From positions 1 through 10,528 of the forward strand of contig JABUUA010000054.1 in assembly GCA_021443405.1 (NCBI GenBank): DNA of 10,528 nucleotides, read 5' to 3'. Source of the DNA: Bacteroidaceae bacterium (GTDB lineage: Bacteria; Bacteroidota; Bacteroidia; Bacteroidales; Bacteroidaceae). The notes beneath the pieces are model-generated. The model was not told where the DNA came from and ran no database searches. It was given only the letters and a program-made list of their open reading frames with translations. The first letter of the stretch is position 1. Each line of letters opens with the position of its first letter. Positions 1-6,398 of this stretch are shown piece after piece. The position numbers and the translations under genes were made by a program.

Positions 1-29
1 GGCGAAAAATGATGCGGAAAAACATAAGC

Positions 30-72
30 AAAGAAAAATGGCTAAAATGTTGATAATCAGCACTTTAGCCAT
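30..72 (-). terminator. Rho-independent terminator of tRNA-Ser
   Basis: Read on the minus strand, a perfect 9-bp inverted repeat (ATGGCTAAA at 38-46 against TTTAGCCAT at 64-72, 17-base loop) is followed at once by a T-rich tract, seen on the plus strand as the A-run at 30-38. It lies 5 bases past the tRNA 3' end, where a terminator is expected. The loop is rather large and the stem AT-rich, so its strength is uncertain. Confidence 0.7.
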
Positions 73-77
73 CGAAG

Positions 78-162
78 CGGAGAGAGAGGGATTCGAACCC
101 CCGGTACCTCTCAGTACGCCGGTTTTCAAGACCGGTGCAATCGACCACTCTGCCATCTCTCC
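78..162 (-). tRNA. tRNA-Ser (anticodon UGA)
   Basis: The 85-base minus-strand gene folds as a class II (long variable arm) tRNA. The 7-bp acceptor stem is GGAGAGA with TCTCTCC (79-85). The anticodon stem CCGGT/ACCGG encloses the loop CTTGAAA, with anticodon TGA at 126-128. A variable arm with stem GTAC/GTAC follows, then a T arm containing GGTTCGAATCC. The long variable arm and the UGA anticodon identify serine; it reads UCA and probably other UCN codons. The discriminator base is G at 78. CCA is not encoded (the next bases are CTT), so the tail must be added after transcription. Confidence 0.97.
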
Positions 163-201
163 ATACGCTCGTGTGAGTGGCTCTTTTATTCAAAGGCGTT
201 G

Positions 202-232
202 CAAAGGTACGCAATGTTTTTTAGTTACGCAA
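202..232 (-). promoter_or_regulatory. Bacteroidota-type promoter for tRNA-Ser
   Basis: On the minus strand TTG (230-232) is separated by 20 bases from TACCTTTG (202-209), which matches the Bacteroidota -33/-7 consensus TTG...TAnnTTTG. Transcription would start near 195, about 33 bases before the tRNA 5' end. I see no terminator between the pdxA-family stop codon and this promoter, so readthrough from the upstream operon could also feed the tRNA. Confidence 0.72.
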
Positions 233-249
233 GCGTTTATCGAAAAAAC

Positions 250-1359
250 TTATTCAGGAGAATCTTTTTGAGTCCTCTCGCCGGCGGGACGGTCGTTTGT
301 GCGCGTCGATCGACGGTCGTCCTCACGTCGTTCGTAATAGAGCTTGCCTAAAGGGGATGCGTGTGACTCATCATAGAACTCTCGACTGCGCGATATGTCA
401 ATCGCCGCATAAAGGGCCTGTAGCAGAGGCGCTGGGTCGGATTCATTCTTTCCAGCCAGTGCATATTGCAAACCATGCTTCGGAGTTGTGAAAACAAAAG
501 GCAATCCGCCTACATACATGGTGCCGACCTCATTGGAAAGGGTCTGGGCCGCTGCCATGACTTGGTCGTGATACATGGCCAACACGGCGTCGAAATGGCT
601 GTAGAGATTTTTTGCAAAGAACTCGTCAACCGCATACGGTCCATAGGCGTGTACGCTGTGCTCGCTCACTTCCTGAATTGCGGGAATGATGATGTGCTGC
701 TCTTCTGTACCAATTTCCCCGCCATCACCGGCATGCGGGTTAAGCGACAAGACGGCTACGCGAGGTTCGGTCACGCCAAAGTCGCGGCGCAATGACTGTT
801 GCAAGGCGGTCACTGTCGTCACGATTGCTTCTTTGGTAATACCACTGGCGACTTGTGATAGGGGTAGATGGGACGTAAGAAGTGCTACGCGTAGCGAACC
901 ACTGAGTGTGATGTTCACTTCTTTAGAGCTATTCGCTGTGGTGCTTTTCCACAGATACTGGCTTAACCCAGGGAAGGACGGTATGACATGTTCGTTTAAT
1001 GGCATGGCAACCAAAGCATGGAGTTCTCCCGCGAGACAATCTCGTAACGCTGCGTCCAGTGCAAGTTTGGCTTGCCGACCCGACACTTCCGTGCCTTGTC
1101 CCAGTTCGACAGGCACTTCCTCGTCGTCGCAAACCATAACATTCAGACGGTCTTCACGCGCTTCGCTGATGCTCCTTATCGTGGAGAAATTGATTGTTGC
1201 ATTGCACGCCTTGCGATGGTAAGTTACCAAACGAGGATTGGCGTAAAGGACGGGTGTGCATAATTCAAACAAGGTAGGGTCAGAGAATGCCTTGAAGATA
1301 ATCTCGAAATTAACGCTGTTGGTATCGCCTTGCGTGATACCTATAAGAAGTTTTTCCAT
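250..1359 (-). CDS. pdxA: PdxA-family protein (4-hydroxythreonine-4-phosphate dehydrogenase-like) with altered substrate pocket
   Basis: PdxA oxidises 4-phosphohydroxy-L-threonine with NAD in the DXP-dependent vitamin B6 pathway; it is a cytosolic, metal-dependent dimer. This 369-residue protein aligns to the family over its whole length. The three metal-binding histidines are present: H164 in TSHLPL, H209 in NPHAGDGG and H264 in MYHDQ, equivalent to H166, H211 and H266 of the E. coli enzyme. Other family blocks are also visible, such as GPY (240-242) and GLPF (285-288). The substrate-contacting residues differ: the usual GHTE is GLSQ (131-134), and positions matching E. coli K274, N283 and R292 are Q272, M281 and F290. 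The usual TAPxNK is AMPLNE (118-123), and the N-terminal glycine-rich block reads GDTNSVNFE. The last 25 or so residues are a charged tail. The ATG is 14 bases after the lipoprotein gene, as last gene of the uvrA run. The family is certain; B6 synthesis as the function is doubtful. Confidence 0.85.
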   Translation of the reverse strand: MEKLLIGITQGDTNSVNFEIIFKAFSDPTLFELCTPVLYANPRLVTYHRKACNATINFSTIRSISEAREDRLNVMVCDDEEVPVELGQGTEVSGRQAKLALDAALRDCLAGELHALVAMPLNEHVIPSFPGLSQYLWKSTTANSSKEVNITLSGSLRVALLTSHLPLSQVASGITKEAIVTTVTALQQSLRRDFGVTEPRVAVLSLNPHAGDGGEIGTEEQHIIIPAIQEVSEHSVHAYGPYAVDEFFAKNLYSHFDAVLAMYHDQVMAAAQTLSNEVGTMYVGGLPFVFTTPKHGLQYALAGKNESDPAPLLQALYAAIDISRSREFYDESHASPLGKLYYERREDDRRSTRTNDRPAGERTQKDSPE

Positions 1360-1373
1360 AATCTGTATGTGTG

Positions 1374-2417
1374 TTAGTCTTGTTTCTTACTTGTGATGGT
1401 ATCTTCCGTTGTTTCGGTCTCCCTTTCCGACTCATCAGTCTGTTCAGCGGGCAACATTAATGTGTACAGTGCTCCTTCGAGCCGACGGATGAAGCCGCGC
1501 TTCATTTTTTCGGGTGCAAACACAAATCCTTCTGCGACAACCACCCGATTGTTCTGCGTGTTCACGCGCGCGTGACTAATAAAAGGACCGCCCATGGCAT
1601 CGTTCCGCATATACCACAGACCGCGTATCTCCATAGCGTAAGCCCCATGAACCACGATGGGCGTCACGCTGGTAAACAGGGTGTCGGTCGCCATGAACAT
1701 ATCGGGTTCCGACCCAGGAATGTTCTGCTGCATCACGGAATCACGTTTGTGCAAGAGGTATCGTTTGTTGAAGATGTCTGGGCCTTCGTACGGATACGAA
1801 TAGATGCATATATTCACCATGCCGCCAGCCGTGTTGTTGCTAAGCCAGATGAAATCCTTACCTTTCTTATAGTTCTTTAGCTCTTGAGGCGCATGGAACT
1901 CGCAATCGAAGATGTCTTTTATATGCTCATAGGCCATTGTGCTATGCTTAACCTTCAGGTCTTTGCACAGTCGGTTTATTTCTGTCTTGGTGAAGAAATC
2001 CACAATATCCTGACTGTGTTCCGTGACGTACTCGGCGAACGACTCGTTTGACGGGGCGTTGATGTTCAGAATAATTTGTCCTTCCGCATACTCGTTGCGG
2101 ATGAATTTCATCTTTACAACAGTGTATTGTGTGGGGTCGATGTTCACACGGATAATGTTGCGGAAGATATTGAGGGTGCGATTCATGCTCTTAGGAGGGC
2201 ATTGCGAGATGTGGAACGACCGCTCGGGTTGCGGTAGTCCGGGGATGTCGGTGTCTAAGACGTTGAACAACGCCCGTCCCGTGGGCGCCTCCCATAACTC
2301 CGTGTCCATAACCACGAGCACCTCATAGGGGCGTCCGCTGGCCTGCGGCACCATGAGTTTTCCTTCTTTACATCCTGTCAGCAACACGACCAGGACTAAT
2401 GCAACAAAATACTTCAT
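1374..2417 (-). CDS. DUF4837 family lipoprotein
   Basis: This is a 347-residue predicted lipoprotein. The N terminus MKYFVALVLVVLLTGC is a lipoprotein signal with lipobox LTGC and acylated Cys16, followed by a mature protein starting CKEGKLMVPQASGRP. The blocks SGRPYEVLVVMD (28-38), GRALFNVLDTDIPGLPQPERSF (48-68) and GLWYMRNDAMGGPFISH (266-282) are those I associate with DUF4837, a Bacteroidota family without a known function. It should be anchored in the cell envelope; which membrane and face is not clear. I chose the ATG at 2417 because it gives the signal peptide and overlaps the rlmN stop as ATGA, which suggests translational coupling. The frame stays open to 2612, but that extension lies inside rlmN and is not protein-like. 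The C-terminal tail (326-347) is rich in Glu, Thr and Asp and probably disordered. Confidence 0.88.
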   Translation of the reverse strand: MKYFVALVLVVLLTGCKEGKLMVPQASGRPYEVLVVMDTELWEAPTGRALFNVLDTDIPGLPQPERSFHISQCPPKSMNRTLNIFRNIIRVNIDPTQYTVVKMKFIRNEYAEGQIILNINAPSNESFAEYVTEHSQDIVDFFTKTEINRLCKDLKVKHSTMAYEHIKDIFDCEFHAPQELKNYKKGKDFIWLSNNTAGGMVNICIYSYPYEGPDIFNKRYLLHKRDSVMQQNIPGSEPDMFMATDTLFTSVTPIVVHGAYAMEIRGLWYMRNDAMGGPFISHARVNTQNNRVVVAEGFVFAPEKMKRGFIRRLEGALYTLMLPAEQTDESERETETTEDTITSKKQD

Positions 2418-3439
2418 AGTTGTTCTTCTTTTTGTTTGGCGGTGGTCAGCAGGCCGCACGCCGCATAAATATCTTGTCCACGACTGGCTCGAATCGTGGT
2501 GGTTACCCCGTGATGAGAAAGGTAGTCGCGCATCCAGAGCATCGTTTCTTCCGGGGCGCCTTGGAAAGGCGTGTCGGGAATGGCATGGAACCGAATCAGA
2601 TTGACACGGCATTCCATCGGTGCCAGCAGCCTGATTAGCTCGTCGGCATGCGCCTTTGTATCGTTAAGGCCGCCGAACACTATGTACTCAAACGACAGGC
2701 GACGTTGGTGCGACCAGTCGTGCTTGGCTAACAGAGGCAAGAACTCTTTCAGGGAAAAAGAGTGCTCGGCCGGCATCATGGCAGCGCGCTCCTCGGAGAA
2801 AGGATTGTGGAGCGACACGGCGAGATTGCAGTCGCTCTCGGCTAAAAAGCGCGCCATGCCTTTGCGCAGGCCGACGGTGCTCACCGTGATGCGCTTGGGA
2901 CTCCAGGCATAACTGTAGTCGGCCGTCAATAGCTGTGTGACACGTAACACGTTGTCCAAATTGTCAAAGGACTCTCCTTGACCCATAAACACGATGTTAG
3001 TGAGCGTGTCCCGTTCGGGCAGCGAATAGATTTGATTCATGATGTCGGCGGCCGACAACGTGCCTTCGAAGCCTTGCCGGCCCGTCATGCAGAACTTGCA
3101 CCCCATCTTACATCCTACTTGTGAGGAGACGCACAGCGTCGCTCTGTCCCCGTCCGGGATGTAGACGGTCTCGACATAGCCACCCTTTTCAGTGCGGTAG
3201 AGATACTTGATGGTTCCGTCGACCGAACGCTGGCAGTCGACAGGCAGGCTGCAACCGATGTGGTACCGTTCGGCAAGTGCCTCGCGCCCCTTCCGTGAAA
3301 GATTGGTCATTTCATCGAAAGAACGCACGTGATGGCGGTAAAGCCATTGCGCCATTTGCTTGGCCGCAAAGCCTGGCAGTCCGACGGCAGCCGCCACTTC
3401 CTTCAGCTCCTCTATGTTTTTCCCTATCAATGTCTCCAT
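2414..3439 (-). CDS. rlmN: Dual-specificity RNA methyltransferase RlmN (23S rRNA A2503 / tRNA A37 C2-methyltransferase)
   Basis: RlmN is a cytosolic radical-SAM enzyme that methylates C2 of adenosine 2503 in 23S rRNA and of adenosine 37 in some tRNAs. The 341 residues cover the full family length. The [4Fe-4S] motif CxxxCxxC is C110-C114-C117 in SSQVGCKMGCKFC. The two mechanistic cysteines are also present: C103 in TLCVSS (E. coli C118) and C328 in RGQDIYAACG (E. coli C355, the methyl-carrying one). The N-terminal helical domain (1-80) with QWLYRHHVRSFDEMTNLS is typical. The SAM-contacting block reads FMGQGESFDN where most homologues have MGMGEPxxN. The start lies 33 bases after the uvrA stop, and the stop overlaps the next gene by four bases (ATGA). 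Confidence 0.96.
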   Translation of the reverse strand: METLIGKNIEELKEVAAAVGLPGFAAKQMAQWLYRHHVRSFDEMTNLSRKGREALAERYHIGCSLPVDCQRSVDGTIKYLYRTEKGGYVETVYIPDGDRATLCVSSQVGCKMGCKFCMTGRQGFEGTLSAADIMNQIYSLPERDTLTNIVFMGQGESFDNLDNVLRVTQLLTADYSYAWSPKRITVSTVGLRKGMARFLAESDCNLAVSLHNPFSEERAAMMPAEHSFSLKEFLPLLAKHDWSHQRRLSFEYIVFGGLNDTKAHADELIRLLAPMECRVNLIRFHAIPDTPFQGAPEETMLWMRDYLSHHGVTTTIRASRGQDIYAACGLLTTAKQKEEQL

Positions 3440-3472
3440 AATCTATTGCAACGGTCAACGACAGCCTCCATA

Positions 3473-6304
3473 CTACACCTTTAATTTCTCTCTCAGACAG
3501 CGCCCCGTGTGACTCTCGTCGCACACTGCCACTTGTTCAGGCGTGCCGGCCACCATCAGGTTACCACCTTTGTCGCCCCCCTCGGGACCGAGGTCGATGA
3601 CATAATCGGCGCACTTCACCACATCCAGGTTATGCTCGATAATCACCACGGTATGCCCGTGCGCAATCAAAGCGTCGAACGCCTCCAGCAGTTTCTTTAT
3701 GTCGTGGAAATGAAGTCCAGTTGTGGGTTCGTCGAAGATAAACACCGTGGGCGACTGTTTCTCCATACTGAGATAGTAGGCCAGTTTCACGCGCTGATTT
3801 TCTCCGCCGGACAGCGTGCTGGACGACTGTCCCAGTTTTATGTACCCCAGTCCCACGTCCTGCAACGGTTTCAGTCGTGCGACGATTCGCTTCTGCTTGT
3901 GCTCTGCGAAGAATTCGATGGCCTGGTTAACCGTCATATTCAGCATGTCAAATACATTCTTGTCATGGAAGCAAACCTCCAGCAAGTCGTTCTTGAAACG
4001 CTTTCCGTGACATGTCTCGCACTCGAGTACCAAATCGGCCATGAACTGCATCTCCACGGTCACCGTACCCTCGCCCTTGCACTCCTCGCACCGTCCTCCA
4101 TCGGTGTTGAAGCTGAAGAATCCGGTCGTGTATCCCATCTGCTTGGCCAAGGGCTGTTCCGCCATCAGTTTGCGGATTTCGTCCCACGCCTTCACGTAGG
4201 TTACGGGATTACTGCGAGTGCTGCGTCCTATCGGGTTCTGGTCGATGAATTCTATGGCGTGGACCGACTGGATGTCGCCCTCCAATGCGAAAAACTCGCC
4301 GGGACGGTCGGCCACCTGATCCAAGGCGCGCTTCATGCCTAAATAGAAGATGTCGCGTACCAGACTGGATTTTCCGCTTCCGCTCACGCCGGTCACGCAG
4401 GTCATGGCATTGAGCGGGATGCGCACGTCGATGCCCCGCAGATTGTTCGCACGAGCCCCGCGAATGGTGATGAACTGGTTCCACGTCCTTCGCGTGGCGG
4501 GCATCGGAATCTGTTCGCGCCCCGCCAGATAATCGAGGGTGTAGGACTGTTTCTCGCTTTGTTCCGGCAGATGCTTCGGGTCGCCCTGCCATACGATTTG
4601 TCCGCCCAGCCTGCCCGCGGCAGGTCCCATGTCGATAATCCAATCGGCTTCGCGCATGATGTCCTCGTCGTGTTCCACCACGACGACCGTATTGCCCAGG
4701 TCGCGCAGTTGTTTCAGCACGGTGAGCAGACGTTGCGTGTCGCGACTATGCAGCCCGATGCTGGGCTCATCGAGGATATAGAGGCTACCGACGAGGCTGG
4801 AACCTAAGGATGTGGCCAGATTGATGCGCTGGCTCTCACCACCCGAGAGCGTGTTGGAGAGGCGATTGAGCGTAAGATAACCAAGGCCTACGTCCACAAG
4901 AAATTGCAGTCGGTTTGTGATTTCCGTCAGGATGCGTTGGGCGACTTGCAGTTCATGCTCCGTCAGCTGTAGGTGGTCAAACCAGCGTTGCAGTTCATTG
5001 ATGGGGAGGTCCACGAGGTCCGCAATGCTGCGCCCGTCAATCTTCACGTATGTGGCTTCGGCTTTGAGCCGAGTCCCGTGACACTTGGGGCAGGTGGTCT
5101 TGCCACGGTAGCGCGCCAGCATCACGCGGTTTTGTATCTTGTATTGTCCGGCTTCCAGCATCTTGAAGAACGCATCGATGCAAACCGGGCCCCATTCCTG
5201 CTCGTCGGCGCTCAATCGGCGCTTGGCGGCAGGGACCGATTTCGGCAGTGTGCCGTGCCAGAGCCAGTCTTTCTCTTCCTGTGTTAACTGGAAATAAGGC
5301 TTGAAAATGGGGAAGCCGCGTTCGCTGTTCTCGTAGATAAACCATTGTTTCCATTCCCCCATCTTCTCGCCTCGCCAGCACACCACAGCGCCGTCGTTGA
5401 CCGAAAGCATCGAGTTCGGAATGACCACCTGCTCGTCAATCCCAATCACGCGGCCGAAGCCCTCGCAGTCGGGACAGGCTCCCATGGGCGAGTTGAAGGA
5501 GAAAAGGTTGTCGGTGGGCTCCTCGAACGTCATTCCGTCCGCCTCAAAGCAAGTGCTGAAGGGATGCAGTATGCCCGCGGGGTAGAACCGCAGCATCATC
5601 TCGCCCCTTCCTTCGTAGAAGGCTGTCTCGGCAGAGTCGGTCAGTCGGGAGAGTGTCTCCCGGTCGGTGCCCACGGTCATGCGGTCGATGACCAGAAAGA
5701 TGGAGCCTTGCGTAGTTTTGCTGGGCGCTGCCAGATAGTCGTCGATACGCAGAATCTCGCCGTTCACCTCGATGCGCGCAAAACCGGCTTTCATCTGCAT
5801 TTCGAGTTGTTTTTCCATCGACCGTCCGTTCAGGATATGCAGGGGAGCGAGCACGACGAACCGCGTTCCCGGGCTGTACGTCAGCATGCAGCGAACCACG
5901 TCCTCCGTCGTGTGTTTCTTCACTTCCTGCCCGCTTATGGGCGAAATGGTGCGGCCGACGCGCGCAAACAGGAGGCGAAGATACTCGTAGATTTCCGTGC
6001 TGGTGCCCACGGTGGAGCGCGGATTGCGACTCGTCACCTTTTGCTCGATGGCGATGGCGGGCGGAATGCCTTTGATGTAGTCGCATTCGGGCTTGCTCAT
6101 GCGACCGAGAAACTGCCGGGCGTAGGCGCTCAGGCTTTCCACATAACGGCGTTGCCCTTCAGCATAAAGAGTGTCAAAGGCGAGCGACGACTTGCCGCTA
6201 CCGCTCAATCCGGTAATGACCACTAGTTTGTCTCGCGGTATCTCCAGGTCGATATTCTGCAGGTTGTTAACCCTCGCTCCCTTTATCTTAATGCTGTCTT
6301 TCAT
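3473..6304 (-). CDS. uvrA: Excinuclease ABC subunit UvrA
   Basis: UvrA is the damage-recognition ATPase of nucleotide excision repair; a dimer loads UvrB onto damaged DNA. The 943-residue product has both ABC modules. Module I has Walker A GLSGSGKSS (32-40), signature LSGGESQRINLATS (486-499) and Walker B YILDEPSIGLH (509-519). Module II has Walker A GVSGSGKSS (639-647), signature LSGGENQRVKLA (831-842) and Walker B FIFDEPTTGLH (855-865). The C-terminal zinc finger is complete (C739, C742, C762, C765). In the first zinc module only C277/C280 form a pair, with a lone C252 where the other CxxC normally sits; a further CPKC pair is at 405-408. I chose MKDSIKIKG at 6304. An ATG nine codons upstream (6331) falls inside the -7 box at 6329-6336, so it should not be in the transcript. 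It is the first gene of the four-gene minus-strand run. Bacteroidota may carry a second uvrA paralogue, which cannot be judged here. Confidence 0.96.
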   Translation of the reverse strand: MKDSIKIKGARVNNLQNIDLEIPRDKLVVITGLSGSGKSSLAFDTLYAEGQRRYVESLSAYARQFLGRMSKPECDYIKGIPPAIAIEQKVTSRNPRSTVGTSTEIYEYLRLLFARVGRTISPISGQEVKKHTTEDVVRCMLTYSPGTRFVVLAPLHILNGRSMEKQLEMQMKAGFARIEVNGEILRIDDYLAAPSKTTQGSIFLVIDRMTVGTDRETLSRLTDSAETAFYEGRGEMMLRFYPAGILHPFSTCFEADGMTFEEPTDNLFSFNSPMGACPDCEGFGRVIGIDEQVVIPNSMLSVNDGAVVCWRGEKMGEWKQWFIYENSERGFPIFKPYFQLTQEEKDWLWHGTLPKSVPAAKRRLSADEQEWGPVCIDAFFKMLEAGQYKIQNRVMLARYRGKTTCPKCHGTRLKAEATYVKIDGRSIADLVDLPINELQRWFDHLQLTEHELQVAQRILTEITNRLQFLVDVGLGYLTLNRLSNTLSGGESQRINLATSLGSSLVGSLYILDEPSIGLHSRDTQRLLTVLKQLRDLGNTVVVVEHDEDIMREADWIIDMGPAAGRLGGQIVWQGDPKHLPEQSEKQSYTLDYLAGREQIPMPATRRTWNQFITIRGARANNLRGIDVRIPLNAMTCVTGVSGSGKSSLVRDIFYLGMKRALDQVADRPGEFFALEGDIQSVHAIEFIDQNPIGRSTRSNPVTYVKAWDEIRKLMAEQPLAKQMGYTTGFFSFNTDGGRCEECKGEGTVTVEMQFMADLVLECETCHGKRFKNDLLEVCFHDKNVFDMLNMTVNQAIEFFAEHKQKRIVARLKPLQDVGLGYIKLGQSSSTLSGGENQRVKLAYYLSMEKQSPTVFIFDEPTTGLHFHDIKKLLEAFDALIAHGHTVVIIEHNLDVVKCADYVIDLGPEGGDKGGNLMVAGTPEQVAVCDESHTGRCLREKLKV

Positions 6305-6328
6305 TGTCACAAACAACAAATATGAGCG

Positions 6329-6336
6329 CAAAGATA
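6329..6336 (-). promoter_or_regulatory. Promoter -7 box of the uvrA-rlmN-DUF4837-pdxA run
   Basis: The minus strand reads TATCTTTG, a perfect match to TAnnTTTG, 24 bases upstream of the chosen uvrA ATG. Transcription would start near 6322. I see no clear TTG at the expected -33 distance, so this rests on the -7 element. No other -7 box is seen in the gaps between the four genes, consistent with a single transcript. Confidence 0.6.
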
Positions 6337-6344
6337 CAGAAAAG

Positions 6345-6376
6345 TTTCCTCATATCACAGATTTTTTGTACTTTTG
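6345..6376 (+). promoter_or_regulatory. Promoter of the exported glycosyl hydrolase gene
   Basis: TACTTTTG at 6369-6376 matches TAnnTTTG, with a TTTC-like -33 element at 6345-6348 about 20 bases upstream. Transcription would start near 6383, giving a leader of roughly 16 bases before the ATG at 6399. It points away from the uvrA promoter; the two -7 boxes are only 32 bases apart, so the two polymerase sites overlap back to back. Confidence 0.6.
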
Positions 6377-6398
6377 TGCGCTACATACTGATAGTGAT

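Noticed and set aside
3509..4342. Open frame of 277 codons on the plus strand, opposite the C-terminal half of uvrA
   Set aside because: It is a shadow of the second ABC module of UvrA; no motif of its own.
5345..6226. Open frame of 293 codons on the plus strand, opposite uvrA
   Set aside because: It is antisense to the well-conserved N-terminal half of UvrA and reads as a histidine-rich shadow without protein-like motifs.
6171..6398. N-terminal extension of the glycosyl hydrolase by 76 residues
   Set aside because: It overlaps the start of uvrA on the other strand and the divergent promoters, and would place the signal peptide inside the protein.
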